This document shows positions 11,621 through 23,480 of a stretch of DNA of 64,000 nt, piece by piece. Under the pieces are notes generated by a model that searched no databases, had not been told where the DNA came from, and saw only the letters and a list, made by a program, of their open reading frames with translations. The DNA is taken from assembly GCA_037349315.1 (NCBI GenBank), contig JBAIAC010000158.1, positions 620,001 to 684,000 on the forward strand, written 5' to 3'. Positions within the stretch are counted from its first letter, which is position 1, and every line of letters begins with the position of its first letter. Origin of the DNA: Chelydra serpentina. Taxonomy: Eukaryota; Chordata; Testudines; Chelydridae. The translations under genes and the position numbers were made by a program.

Positions 11621-12717
11621 GTTGGCCACCCCTGTTGTAGGGACTGGTGGGGGCTCGTGTTGCAACAGTCAGTTCTCAGCGTTCCCTTTTGATTTGAATG
11701 TGGGCATCTTTCAGTTCTCCTGCAGCTTCAGCCTTTCAAGTGCCTTGGAGGCAGAATTCGATTATTTTCTCTTTCCGCAGACTAGTCTGGGTGAATTTCC
11801 ATGGATATAACCTAAAGGGAAGATAACAAAACTGGTGTCGAATTTAGATTGATATTTCCATAAATAGTATTTCCCTTGGGGAATGGGAACTCCTAATGCA
11901 CTCCTGGCCTTCAAGTAGAGAATATAAACCTTTTGTCTCATGTAATGATTGTCTCATGTATGTGTATCTCCAAATTTACATGATTGAAACACACATAAAT
12001 GAGCTCAAATATGCAGAAAAAATAAATCTGAAGCTATTGTAAGTGCTACAGCTCCACTCCCATCCCCTAGCTGTCATCTTGGTAGTTCTCTCAGAAATAA
12101 TCTCATGGAGATAGACTTCAAAACCCCCTTTGGGCTATATAAAATAGATGTGTAAATTCCCCCCTGCAATTCCTTTCCAGGAAAGGAGTTTAAATAAACT
12201 GCCGACCAGATTTCCCATGGGTCTCGGTGTGATTTCTTTGTTATTGTTTTGGTGGCCTAACTTCTGATTGGACATTATAAAGAGTATGGGAAATTGTTCA
12301 TTTAAAGCAGGCCTGCACTCGTAAAGCGGCGAGGACCATATTACTCCAAAGAAAACAGCTGAGGGCCGAAACCCCCCCAGCCCCGCAGAAATACCGCCCC
12401 CCCAGCACCGCCCGCTCTGCGGAAACAACCCCTCCTTCCCCAGCGCTGGGGTGTGGAAGCCTGTAGAGGGGGAAAGAAACAGCGCGCATAGGGTGACCGG
12501 ATCACAGCAGTAAATAGGACCCACCCACTCCCCGCTCCGCCCCACCCGGAGGTGTGAATGAGGAAGGCGTGGAAGGCAGCACCTCCAGACAGCTGCAACC
12601 CTTGGAGAGGGGATGGGAACCAGACCAAGGACAATCAGACTTGTCAAGTTGGCTGACTAGAGAAGAGCAGACACACTGACGGCCTCGGGGGTTAGAAGCA
12701 AGCACCGTCCTTTGGGA
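11621..12717 (+). repeat. Block U, left part, copy 2
   Basis: This is nearly identical to 45608-46704. It begins GTTGGCCACCCCTGTTG directly after the satellite in both copies. It contains a GC-rich stretch (about 12360-12640) with accidental open frames on the minus strand. A word near 12490 (AGGGTGACCGGATCACAG) resembles the edge of a common reptile repeat. No protein is recognised and no splice-bounded exon stands out. Confidence 0.85.
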
Positions 12718-13323
12718 AAACCCTCTTTGCAGCATTGGGACAACCCCCAGGCCAGAGACAAGCAGAAAAAAGGACCAACGGACACAGTCCCAGATTTTGA
12801 ATTTGGGAGATTTGCCGCCAGCTCACCTGCCTGCCCGCTGCTGGCCTCTTACCTTCTGCCGCTGCCGCCGCCCCCTGCCGCTGATTCACCCACTCCCCAG
12901 CCTGGCACTGGCCTCTTCACCAGCCCGCCCACCTGCCGGCCGTCCAGCCTGCCGTTGGCTTGCCTCACCCCGCATTTGCCTACTCACCCCACCCACGGGT
13001 GGCACAGTGAGCCCACGCGGGCCGCATGCAGCCCCCGGGCCGCACATTGTGCAGGCCTGATTTAAAGTTTACTGGTTATTTTCCCCATGCTAATACATTC
13101 CAGATTTTGAAATAGTTGAGAATAAGTCAACATATTTGCAGCTGCTAATCCATCTTTCCCGCCCCTCAAACCTTCTAGATGACAATCTTTTGTTCCTTTT
13201 ACTGGGTTCTCTGGGAACAGAGGCTTATTGGTTTTCACCTTGGCCTTATCTGTCCCCAGTGTCCGAGCATTCTGTGCACAAAGGAGTGACGTTATTGACA
13301 ATAACTGCAACCATACAGATCAT
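12718..13323 (+). other. Unassigned sequence between U-left and the LTR
   Basis: This stretch occurs once in the window; copy 3 has lost the equivalent, where the CR1 sits. It is Pro/Cys-coding-like by composition only at 12800-13060, and includes a rare-base word (GCATGCAGCCCCCGGGCCGC) typical of degraded repeats. No gene, tRNA or clear element end was found. Confidence 0.5.
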
Positions 13324-14382
13324 TGTTACAACCAAGGTCCTGTAGTGGCACCAAATCTTATATAAAGGGGGTCAAATGAGGTGTCTAAGACCAGGTTATG
13401 CTTGGCTGGTTATGATTAAGCCATTTATATGCATGTATCAGTTTTGTAGTTGAAGTTATGAATATTGGCTTAATACTGTCTGTAGTTCAATGGCTTTATA
13501 CTGTATGTCTGTATTTCAAACTGGGGCTGGGCTTCTGGGACCCAGGACAAGCTATCAGCTCTGCCAGGCATGCTGATGGCCCATTAAGGACCATCGACTA
13601 TACAATTAGCCCATTGAGAGGAGGCAGACACACCTTATGATTCAGTAAGGTATGCAGAGACTTGCCCATGTGACTCCAGACTCCATTTTGCTGTGATTTT
13701 CCACAGTAAGGAAAGAGGTGTCTTTACACCTGGAAGAAACTATAAAAGGCAGCTGCCTCATCTCCATTTTGGCTTCATTTCCTGCTTCTTACCTCTGGAG
13801 GAACCTTGCTACACGTGGAAGCTTTGAACAAAGGACTGAAGGACCCATCCCAGCTGGGGATGTAATCCAGAGATTTGATTTGAACCTGCAGTATTCCATC
13901 TCTGCAAGCCTGAACCAAGAACTTTGCCATTACTGTATGTAATTGATTCCTTTTAACCAATTCTAGCTCTCATCTATACCTTTTTCCTTTTATGAATAAA
14001 CCTTTAGATTTTAGATTCTAAAGGATTGGCAACAGCGTGATTTGTGGGTAAGATTTAAGTTGTATATTGACCTGGCTCTGAGGTTCGGTCCGTTGGGATC
14101 GGGAGAACCTGTTTTCTTTTACTGGGGCATTGGTTTTCATGACCATTTGTCCCCATAACGAGTGGCACTGGTGGTGAGACTGGGAAACTGGAGTATCTTA
14201 GGGGATTGCTTGGGATGACTTGTGGTTAGCCAGTGGGGTAAAACCAAAGTCTCCTCTGTCTGGCTGGTTTGGTGCCTTAGAGGTGGAAGAACCCCAGCCC
14301 TGGGCTGTAGTTGCCCTGCTTGAAGCAATTTGTCCTGAACTGGCACTCTCAGTTTGGTCCCGCCAGAACCAGCATCGTTACA
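13324..14382 (+). mobile_element. Solo-LTR-like element, 1059 bp
   Basis: The sequence starts TGTTACAACCAAGG and ends CATCGTTACA, giving TG…CA termini. A TATAAAA box lies at 13741-13747 and an AATAAA polyadenylation signal at 13995-14000, in the order expected for an LTR. No gag, pol or env frame is adjacent. I recall very similar solo LTRs from turtle genomes, but the boundaries are my estimate because no target duplication is visible. The copy at 1-201 and the 56-base remnant at 50219-50274 are pieces of the same element. Confidence 0.55.
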
Positions 14383-14775
14383 AAAGGAGTGAAGCATTTT
14401 TGCAACTAGGCCCAGGCAATGACCAAAGAAAATAGAAATTGACCTTTGTTTTACCCATGTCTGTCAACCGGCAGAGGAGGAGTGAGATCCATGGAGTGAG
14501 AGTCAGGCTAGGAAACGTAGCCAGTGACTGTGCTAGGACGGGAAGATCTGGTACGTGGAAGTTTATTATAGAGCAAAAGGAGAGAAGCTGTGATGTGCTC
14601 CATCCAAGCCAGGCTATAACAAAGGGGGAACAGGGGTCCTGGTGCCTCTCCCCAAGGAAACCTCAAAGCATCTCCTCTTGAACAGGAGCAGCAACTTTCA
14701 TACTAGAAGTCGAGGCCAATTTTAGGTTAATAAATTAATAGTTTCAAAGGCTCTAAGGCCAGGCCTGATAATCTA
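14383..14775 (+). repeat. Block U, right part, copy 2
   Basis: This matches 202-594 and 50275-50667. It ends at the same word, CCTGATAATCTA, here joined directly to block X at the base corresponding to 55041 in copy 3. The open 80-codon frame shared by all three copies has no recognisable domain. Confidence 0.85.
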
Positions 14776-15103
14776 GGCGGGGGATGCTGCGCAGAGAGGG
14801 GGCTGGGAGAATTTCCTCTCCTAGGAGACCATTCCTGGGACACACTGGCATGGTGCTTTGAAGGCTGGCTCTGCCCCTTCCGTTCATCGCTTGGCCACGG
14901 GTATCCGCGGCGTCAGGCTTTGAAAGAGTTCTCTGCCCGCTGGCGCTCTGCCACGTCCCTGAGGACAGCCCAGCCACACTGAAGGGGCGCGATAGCCCCA
15001 GCCCTGGCAGGCAGCACTTACATAGTCTGCCGATGGGCCTCCACATTAGGCTCCGGGAGCAGACGTAGTTTTCTCACACATGCTGCAGGGCCTTGTTTTC
15101 CAG

Positions 15104-15256
15104 CTGAAGTATCAGGAAGAATTTGGCTTTGAACTTTTCTCTCTGTCTCTCCCAAGCTTTGATCCCGTTGCCCACCCCACAGGCTCTGAGTGCCTCCCCC
15201 GTGAATTAGATTGTCTTAGGGAGATTTCTGGCAGACTTTATTTCTACATCCCCTGG
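15104..15256 (+). pseudogene. Exon-like segment LKYQEEF… (copy 2)
   Basis: The same 153-bp phase-0/phase-0 segment as 55369-55521, with TTTTCCAG and GTAGGAG borders. It is open, with several substitutions near Cys-Leu-Arg-Glu-Ile-Ser. Because its upstream partner exon is missing in this copy, any transcript would be broken. Confidence 0.35.
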
Positions 15257-16555
15257 GTAGGAGTCTCTCAGCATCATCCTCTGAATTATTAAGCTCCACC
15301 GCCCTCCTGGGAGGTAGGAATTCTACCCATTAGACACCTGGGGAAACTGAAGCCCAGAGAGCTCCTTGAATTGCCCAAGCCTGCGCGGCTGATTGAGAAA
15401 GGAATCAGGGTTCACGTTCCCTACAGTCCTTTAAACGGTGCCTTTAATCGCTCGTCCTGGAAATAGGTGACATTGCTGCCCTACTCCAAATACCGCCTGC
15501 ACATGGCGCGTAAGTGCAGACTTATTCCCTTCCTGGGCTTTGGCTTTCCTGGAAACTCGGAGACTAATAAACAAACCCAATCCTCAGCCTGAGCTTCCTC
15601 CCCCAACCTGCCTGTTCCTAGCGTTTCCTGCAGGTCACCCTGTCTCTGGCCGAGTTCCCTGTTTCCAACAGGTCCCAGGGGGAAGTTAACAAATGGCCCC
15701 TCAATCAGCGATTGATTTGTGCCAGGCTCTAACTCCTGCTAGCAGAACAGGTCGACAGAATCCAGCCACCCGGGGTGTAGCTCCTGCTCCTTGTTCGAGA
15801 GAGCAAAGAGCAATGACCAATTCCTCATGGAAGAGCCCTAGGGGGTGGCTTGTCCCTTTAGGGTCTGTCTATCCTGTGTTGCAAACTCTGCAGCAGGAGC
15901 CTTAAAGCCTGGCCCTATGCCGGGCTGGCACTGTGGGGCCCACACAGCAATGCAGACTCTTCTGGGCTTGGGCTGGAGCTTGATCTCTGAAGCCTGGGGA
16001 GGAGGCTGGCTTCACAGCCTGGGCTCCAGCCCAAGTCACCATGTCTACATGGCTGTTCTTAGGGCCATAGCCTGAGCACGAGGTTAGAGACCCGGCTTTA
16101 GGATTCTTACAGCAGGTTTTACAATCCCGCAGGACAGAGGTTCTCCTTTGGGCTGGGGCCTGGAGCTGGCTCGCCCCATCCAGCTCGCCCTCCCTGCCAT
16201 CTCTGGGGTGGGCTCTGCGGTACATCAGTAGAGCCAGCTGGGTCTGGAGCAGTGGTTCTCAACCTGCGGGCAATCAGCACAGAGCTGAGCCCCAGGGAAC
16301 ATCCTCCAGGCCAAACAGGGAGTTTGGGCTGTGCCCACTGCAAGGTTTTGGGGAAGGCTTTTGTGTGTGTTTCTGAGCTTTAAGGCGCTAAACCAGACCT
16401 CAGGAAGACTGGGGTTCCCGAACTTGTCAAAGCCTCTTTCTTGAGATTATGGGAAACTGAGGTGAGAGGCGGCTTGCAGGGCTGCCAGGAGGGGTTACCT
16501 GGGAGGAAGCCACTCATTGATAAATCCATCCCTCGACTTTCTGGCATTCTTCCAG

Positions 16556-16708
16556 GTTGGGGACATTGTAGGAGGTATCTTAATCTGGCTAGACAACATC
16601 CATGATCCCAGAGCCAGGAAAGCAGCGCTGAGGGCCACGGCCTTGCTGGCCCGCTCCCACCCCCAGGACGTGGTTCTAACCTGTGGCACACACGTTGTCA
16701 TCGGACAG
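16556..16708 (+). pseudogene. HEAT-repeat-like exon (copy 2)
   Basis: A 153-bp segment between TTCTTCCAG and GTAGGG, phase 0 at both ends. Its 51 residues match the copy 3 exon except for Gly-to-Asp in …H-P-Q-D-V-V. The HEAT-like helix pair is intact and open. With upstream exons deleted, this copy is best treated as a gene fragment. Confidence 0.5.
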
Positions 16709-16768
16709 GTAGGGAGTTGCTCTGTTATCACCTCAGTCCAGTATTTCTCTTCCTGCTCCAACTGACAG

Positions 16769-16999
16769 GCCACAGTCCGGGAAGGGTCCATCGGACTCAC
16801 CCAGTTGGAGTGTTTCCTGCTGCGCAGAGAGCTGCTCATGCTTACTAAGAGGAGATGCCCAGGCCCAGCCACTGAGGAGCCAACCCCTCCTCCTGCACTC
16901 CCCAGGATGGAGACATGCCAGTTTTCTGGAGCATTCCAGCGTTGTCCTGATTTCTATGTGTCACCCCACTTCCTCTCAGATCCAGTACAGAGCCACTAA
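16769..16999 (+). pseudogene. Exon-like segment, possible terminal exon (copy 2)
   Basis: An open frame follows a CTGACAG acceptor in phase 0 and runs 76 codons to TAA. It has Leu-Leu-Met-Leu-Thr-Lys-Arg where copy 3 has Leu-Phe-Met-Leu-Thr-Lys-Gly. The C-terminal half is Pro-rich and may be intronic. Confidence 0.35.
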
Positions 17000-17428
17000 A
17001 TGAGTTTGGGGCTCACTCAACATCCCTGGGTCTGACTGCTCCTTATTGTGTAAGAGAAGGCAGTGATGGAAAAGGCTCATGAGGCCCATCTGTCTATCCC
17101 CTGGAGACCAGTGGAGGATTGTTACCTGTAGTCAGATCCCTAGTTATTCCATGGCTGAGGAATCGGTGGAAAAATGCACTCATTCTTATGGAGCTGTGCA
17201 GCAGAGGTAAATCTCTTAAGACAGACATTTCCAGCCCTTATTGTTGCAAAAAAGAAAAAAAAATCATCCACACATGACCAGCATGTAAATGCAGTGCAGC
17301 CTGCCTGAGTCTGCAGACAGCCGGCAGTAATGCAGTGAAACCCCACTATAATGTGATAATTGGGGTCCATAAAATTCCATTGCGATAAATGCAGGGTCAC
17401 GTTATAGGGGGGGTATGAAAATTTACCG

Positions 17429-17526
17429 TTTCAAGCTGATCTCTTCTCTTCTCGCCAAAGCGGAGAAGTTTGACCAGCTTGAAACTTCTCCGCTTTGGGG
17501 AGAAGAGAGAAGAGACCAGCTTGAAA
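17429..17526 (+). repeat. 98-bp hairpin, copy 2
   Basis: The same inverted repeat as 57699-57796. It is followed by two tandem copies of a 15-base unit (AGTTTCAAGCCGGTC), as in copy 3, whereas copy 1 has only one. Confidence 0.75.
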
Positions 17527-17631
17527 CTCAAGCTAGTCAGTTTCAAGCCGGTCAGTTTCAAGCCGGTCTCTTAGTGGCCCCTCGCCACTGTCCTGCCTGG
17601 CTGATGTCAGCATCTCTCTGTGAGGACCCCG

Positions 17632-18175
17632 CCCCTTGTCGTGGTGGGGAGGCTTGCATTGGATAAAGACCGTCAGCCTATATTGTCTATGTTGCTTTTA
17701 TACTCCTCGTAGGGTCCCCCTTGGCGAGCAGGCCTGAGGCGAGGCTCCTGACTAACCGTGGTCCAAACCTCTGTGAAGGCGGATGAGGGCTACAGCAGGA
17801 GGGAGGCCCCTGGATCTCCTTGCCACGGCTCAGGCTCTTGTCAAGTTTCGTGACAGTCCTCTGCCAAAGGGTTCACACCCGCACAAAGTTCTGTGGCGAC
17901 AGACGAGTGGTGGAGAAGACAGGATCTGTGATCTGTCACAAATCTGCATGCAGTCGGGAGCTGTGTGATGGTCATTTTGTGCTTGATTGAGACAGAAGTG
18001 CCTTTCGGCAGCAGCGGCTGTGACTGAGCAGGCTTTTCGGGATCCCCTCTGCTCACCCCAGATAGGGAGGGGGCTAGAAAAGGTGTCCCAAACATAGGCT
18101 CACTCTCACTCACACACTCTTCCGACGGGATGGCCATACCCAGTGGCATCACTCAACTCTGCAGCTGAAACGAGT
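17632..18175 (+). mobile_element. RTE-like 5' fragment (copy 2)
   Basis: About 540 bases beginning CCCCTTGTCGTGGTGGGGAG, a start I associate with 5' ends of RTE-type non-LTR retrotransposons. It breaks off after GCAGCTGAAACGAGT, and the GATA satellite begins at the next base, exactly as at 59694. No open frame of meaning survives. The family call is from memory and uncertain. Confidence 0.4.
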
Positions 18176-21100
18176 TAGATAGATAGATAGATAGATAGAT
18201 ATTTAGATAGCTAGATAGATAATTCGATAGATAATTAGATAGATTGATAATTAGATTATTAGATAAATAAATAGATAATTAGATAGATAAATAGATAGCT
18301 AGATAGATAATTAGAAAGATAGAGAATTAGATAGATAGAGAATTAGATAGATAATTAGATAGATAGATAATAAGATAGATAGAAAATTAGATAATTAGAA
18401 ATATAGATAATTAGATAGATAATTAGACAGCTAGATAGATAATTAGATAGATAGATAATTAGATAGATAGATAATTAGATAGAAAATTAGATAGATTGGT
18501 AGATTATTAGATAGATAGATAATTAAATAGATAGAAAATTAGATAATTACAAAGAAAGATACTTAGATAATTAGATAGATAGATAATTAGACAAATATGT
18601 AGATTATTAGATAGGTAGATAATTAGATAGATAATTAGATATATAGGTAAATATGTAGATAGACAGATAATTGGACAATTAGATAGATACTTAGCAAGAT
18701 AGATAATTAGAGAGATAATTAGAGAGATAGATAGATAATTAGAGAGATAGATATTAGATAGATAGATAGATATTAGATAGATAATTAGATGGATAGATAA
18801 TTAGATAGATAATTAGATATTTAGATAGATAAATAGATAGATAGAAAATTAGATAATTAATAAGATAGATAATTAGATAGCTAGATAGATAATTAGATAG
18901 ATAATTAGATAGATAGATTGGTAGATTATTAGATAGATAGATAATTATATAGATAGATAGATAATTAGATAGATAAGTAGATTATTAGATAGGTATATAA
19001 TTAGATAGATAATTAGATAGATAGATAATTAGATAATTAGATAGATAATTAGATTTATAGATAATTAGATAGATAGATAGATAATTACATAGATAATTAG
19101 ATAGATAGATAATTAGAAATGTAGGTAATTAGATAATTACATATTAGGTAATTAAATAGATAAATAGATAGATATTTAGATAGCTAGATAGATAATTAGA
19201 TAGATAAATAATTAGATAGATAGAAAATTAGATAATTAGAAAGATACATAATTACATAGATATTTAGATTTTTAGCTAGATAGATAATTAGATAGATTAT
19301 TAGATAAATACATAGATAATTAGATAGATAAATAGACAGCTAGATAGATAATTAGATAGATAGATAATTAGTTAATTAGATCGATAATTAGATAGATAGA
19401 TAGATAATTAGATAGACAGAAAATTAGATAATTAGAAAGATATATAATTAGATAGACAATTAGATAGATATTTAGATAGCTAGATAGATAATTCGATAGA
19501 TAATTAGATAGATAGATAATTAGAGAGATTATTAGATAAATAAATAGATAATTAGAAAGATAAATAGATAGCTAGATAGATAAGTAGATAGATAGATAAT
19601 TAGATAGATTGGTAGATTATTAGATAGATAGATAATTATATAGATAGATATATAATTAGATAGATATGTTGATTATTAGATAGGTAGATAATTAGATAGA
19701 TAAATAGATAGATAGATAAATATATAGATAGATAGATAATGAGATAGATAGATAATTAGATAGATTGGTAGATTATTAGATAGATAATTAGATAGATAGA
19801 AAATTAGATAATTAGATAGATATGTTGATTATTAGATGGGTAGATAATTAGATAGATAAATAGATAGATAAATATTTACAAAGAGAGATAATTAGATAGA
19901 TAATTAGATAGATATTTAGATAATTAGATAGATATTTAGATAGATAGATAATTAGATAGATTATTAGATAAATACATAGATAATTAGATAGATAAATAGA
20001 CAGATAGATAATTAGATATATTGGTAGATTATTATATAGATAGAAAATTAGATAATTAGAAAGATAGATCCTTAGATAGTTAGATAGATAATTAGATAGA
20101 TAATTAGATTTATAGATAATTAGATAGATAGATAGATAATTAGATAGATAGAAAATTCGATAATTAGAAAGATAGATAATTAGATAGATGTGTTGATTAT
20201 TAGATATGTAGATAATTAGATGGATAAATAGATAGATAGATAATTAGATGGATAGATAATTAGATAGATTGGTAGATTATTAGATAGATAATTAAATAGA
20301 TAGAAAATTATATAATTAGAAAGATAGATAATTAGATCGATATTTCGACAGCTAGATAGATAATTAGATAGATAATTAGATAGATTGGTAGATTATTAGA
20401 TAGATAATTATATAGATAGAAAATTGGATAATTAGATAGATAGATAATAAGATAGATATGTTGATTATTAGATAGGTAGATAATTAGATAGATAAATAGA
20501 TAGATAGATATTTACAAAGAGAGATAATTAGATAGATAATTAGATAGATATTTAGATAGCTAGATAGATAATTCGATATATAATTAGATTGATAGATAAT
20601 TAGATAGATTATTAGATAAAGACATAGATAATTAGATAGATAAATAGACAGCCAGATAGATAATTAGATAGATAATTAGAAAGATAGATAATTAGATAGA
20701 TTGGTAGATCATTAGATAGATAATTAAATAGATAGAAATTTAGATAATTAGAAAGATAGATCCTTAGATAATTAGATAGATAGACAGATAATTAGATAGA
20801 TATGTTTATTATTAGATAGGTATATAATTAGATAGATAATTAGATAGATAGATAATTAGATAGTTAGATAGATAATTAGATAGATAATTAGATTTATAGA
20901 TAATTAGATAGATAGATAGATAATTACATAGATAATTAGAGATGTAGGTAATTAGATAATTACATATTAGGAAATTAAATAGATAAATAGATAGATAGAT
21001 ATTTAGATAGATAGATAGATAATTAGATTGATAGAGAAATAATTAGATAGATAGAAAATTAGATAATTAGAAAGATACATAATTACATAGATAATTAGAT

Positions 21101-22050
21101 AGATTATTAGATAAATACATAGATAATTAGACAGCTAGATAGATAATTAGATAGATAGATAATTACTTAATTAGATCGATAATTAGACAGATAGATAGAG
21201 AATTAGATAATTATATAGATAGATAGATAATTACATAGATAGATAATTAGATAGACAGTTATATATATAGATAGCTAGATAGATAATTCGATAGATTATT
21301 AGATAGATAATTAGATATATTATTAGATAAATAAATAGATAATAAGAAACATAAATAGATAGCTATATAGATAATTAGATAGATATATAATTAGATAGAA
21401 ATACAATTAGATAGATAATTAGATAGATTGGTACATTCTTAGATAGATAATTAGATATATAGATAGATAATTACATAGATAATTAGATAGATAGATACTT
21501 AGATAGATAGATAATTAGATACATATATAATTAGTTAATTAATCGATAATTAGATAGATAGATAGAGAATTAGAGAATTATATAGATAGATAATTAGATA
21601 GACAGAAAGATAGATAATTAGATAGATAGATACTTAGATAGATAATTAGATAGATAATTAGATAGATTGGTAGATAATTAGAAAGATAGATAATTAGATA
21701 GATTATTTGATAAATAAATAGATAATAAGAAAGATAAATAGATAGCTAGATAGATAATTAGAAAGATAGATAATTAGATAGATATGTTGATTATTAGATA
21801 GGTAATTAAATAGATTAGATGGATAAATAGATAGATAGATAATTAGAAAGATAGATAATTAGATAGATAGGGAATTAGATTATTAGAAAGATACATAATT
21901 ACATAGATAATTAGATAGATAGAGAGATAATTAGACAGATAGGTAGATTATTAGCTAGATAGATAATTAGATAGATTATTAGATAAATACATAGCCAATT
22001 GGATAGATAAATAGACAGCTAGATAGATAATTAGATAGATAGATAATTAG

Positions 22051-23480
22051 TTAATTATATCGATAATTAGACAGATAGATAGAGAATTAGATAATTATAT
22101 AGATAGATAATTAGATAGATAATTAGATAGACAATTATATATATAGATAGCTAGATAGATAATTCGATAGATTATTAGATAGATAGATAATTAGATATAT
22201 TATTAGATAAATAAATAGATAATAAGAAAGATAAATAGCTAGATAGATAATTAGATAGATAGATAATTAGATAGATAGATAATTATAGATTGGTACATTC
22301 TTAGATAGATAGATAATTAGATAGATAGATAATTAGATAGATAGATAATTAGATAGACAATTAGATAGATATTTAGATAGATAGATAGATAATTCAATAG
22401 ATAATTAGATAGATGGATATTTAGATAGATTATTAGATAAATAAATAGATAATAAGAAAGATAAATAGATAGCTAGATAGATAATTAGAAAGATAGATAA
22501 TTAGATAGATAAGTTGATTATTAGATAGGTAGATAATTAGATGGATAAATAGATAGATAGATAATTAGATAGATAGATAATTAGATAGATTGGTACATTC
22601 TTAGATAGATAGATAATTAGATATATAGATAGATAATTACATAGATAATTAGATAGATAGATACTTAGATAGATAGATAATTAGATACATATATAATTAG
22701 TTAATTAATCGATAATTAGATAGATAGAGAATTAGATAATTATATAGATAGATAATTAGATAGACAGAAAGATAGATAATTAGATAGATAGATAATTAGA
22801 TAGATTATTAGATAAACAAATAGATAATAAGAAAGATAAATAGATAGCTAGATAGATAATTAGAAAGATAGATAATTAGATAGATATGTTGATTATTAGA
22901 TAGGTAATTAAATAGATTAGATGGATAAATAGATAGATAGATAATTAGAAAATTATATAATTAGATAGATAGGGAATTAGATGATTAGAAAGATACATAA
23001 TTACATAGATAATTAGATAGATAGAGAGATAATTAGATAGATAGGTAGATTATTAGCTAGTTAGATAATTAGATAGATTATTAGATAAATACATAGCTAA
23101 TTGGATAGATAAATAGACAGCTAGATAGATAATTAGATATATAGATAATTAGTTAGATTATTAGATAAATAAAGAGATAATAAGAAAGATAAATAGATAG
23201 CTAGATAGATAATTAGAAAGATAGATAATTAGATAGATATGTTGATTATTAGATAGGTAATTAAATAGATTAGATTAAACAGATAGGTTGATTATTAGAT
23301 AGGTATATAATTAGATTGATAATTAGATAGATAGATAATTAGATAGTTAGATAGATAATTAGATAGATAAGTAGATTTATATATAATTAGATAGATAGAT
23401 AGATAATTACATAGATAATTAGAGATGTAGGTAATTAGATAATTACATATTAGGTCATTAAATATATAAATAGATAGATA
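22051..23480 (+). repeat. Intra-array duplicated block, first copy
   Basis: This stretch recurs near 28890-30450 with the same succession of variants. The offset is 6839 bases at the TTATAGATTGGTAC word (22283 and 29122) and 6969 at the marker (23422 and 30391). The difference comes from a local tandem duplication near 29100-29320 in the second copy. Confidence 0.75.

Larger units (their letters stand above)
14776..17631 (+). repeat. Truncated forward copy of block X (copy 2)
   Basis: This is collinear with about 55041-57895. It lacks everything upstream, including the acidic exon and the 155-bp exon. It then jumps to about 59145 of copy 3, losing about 1.25 kb. The junction (TGTGAGGACCCCGCC) shows only a few bases of microhomology. 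Three exon-like segments and the 98-bp hairpin are kept. Confidence 0.9.

Noticed and set aside
12135..12647. 170-codon minus-strand frame, also at 46122-46634
   Set aside because: It is conserved only because the block was recently duplicated; there is no domain, splice border or promoter, and overlapping frames are equally open.
13278..13300. ACAAAGGAGTGA similar to the sequence right after the LTR end (ACAAAAGGAGTGAA) as a target duplication
   Set aside because: It lies about 45 bases away from the apparent LTR start and the match is imperfect.
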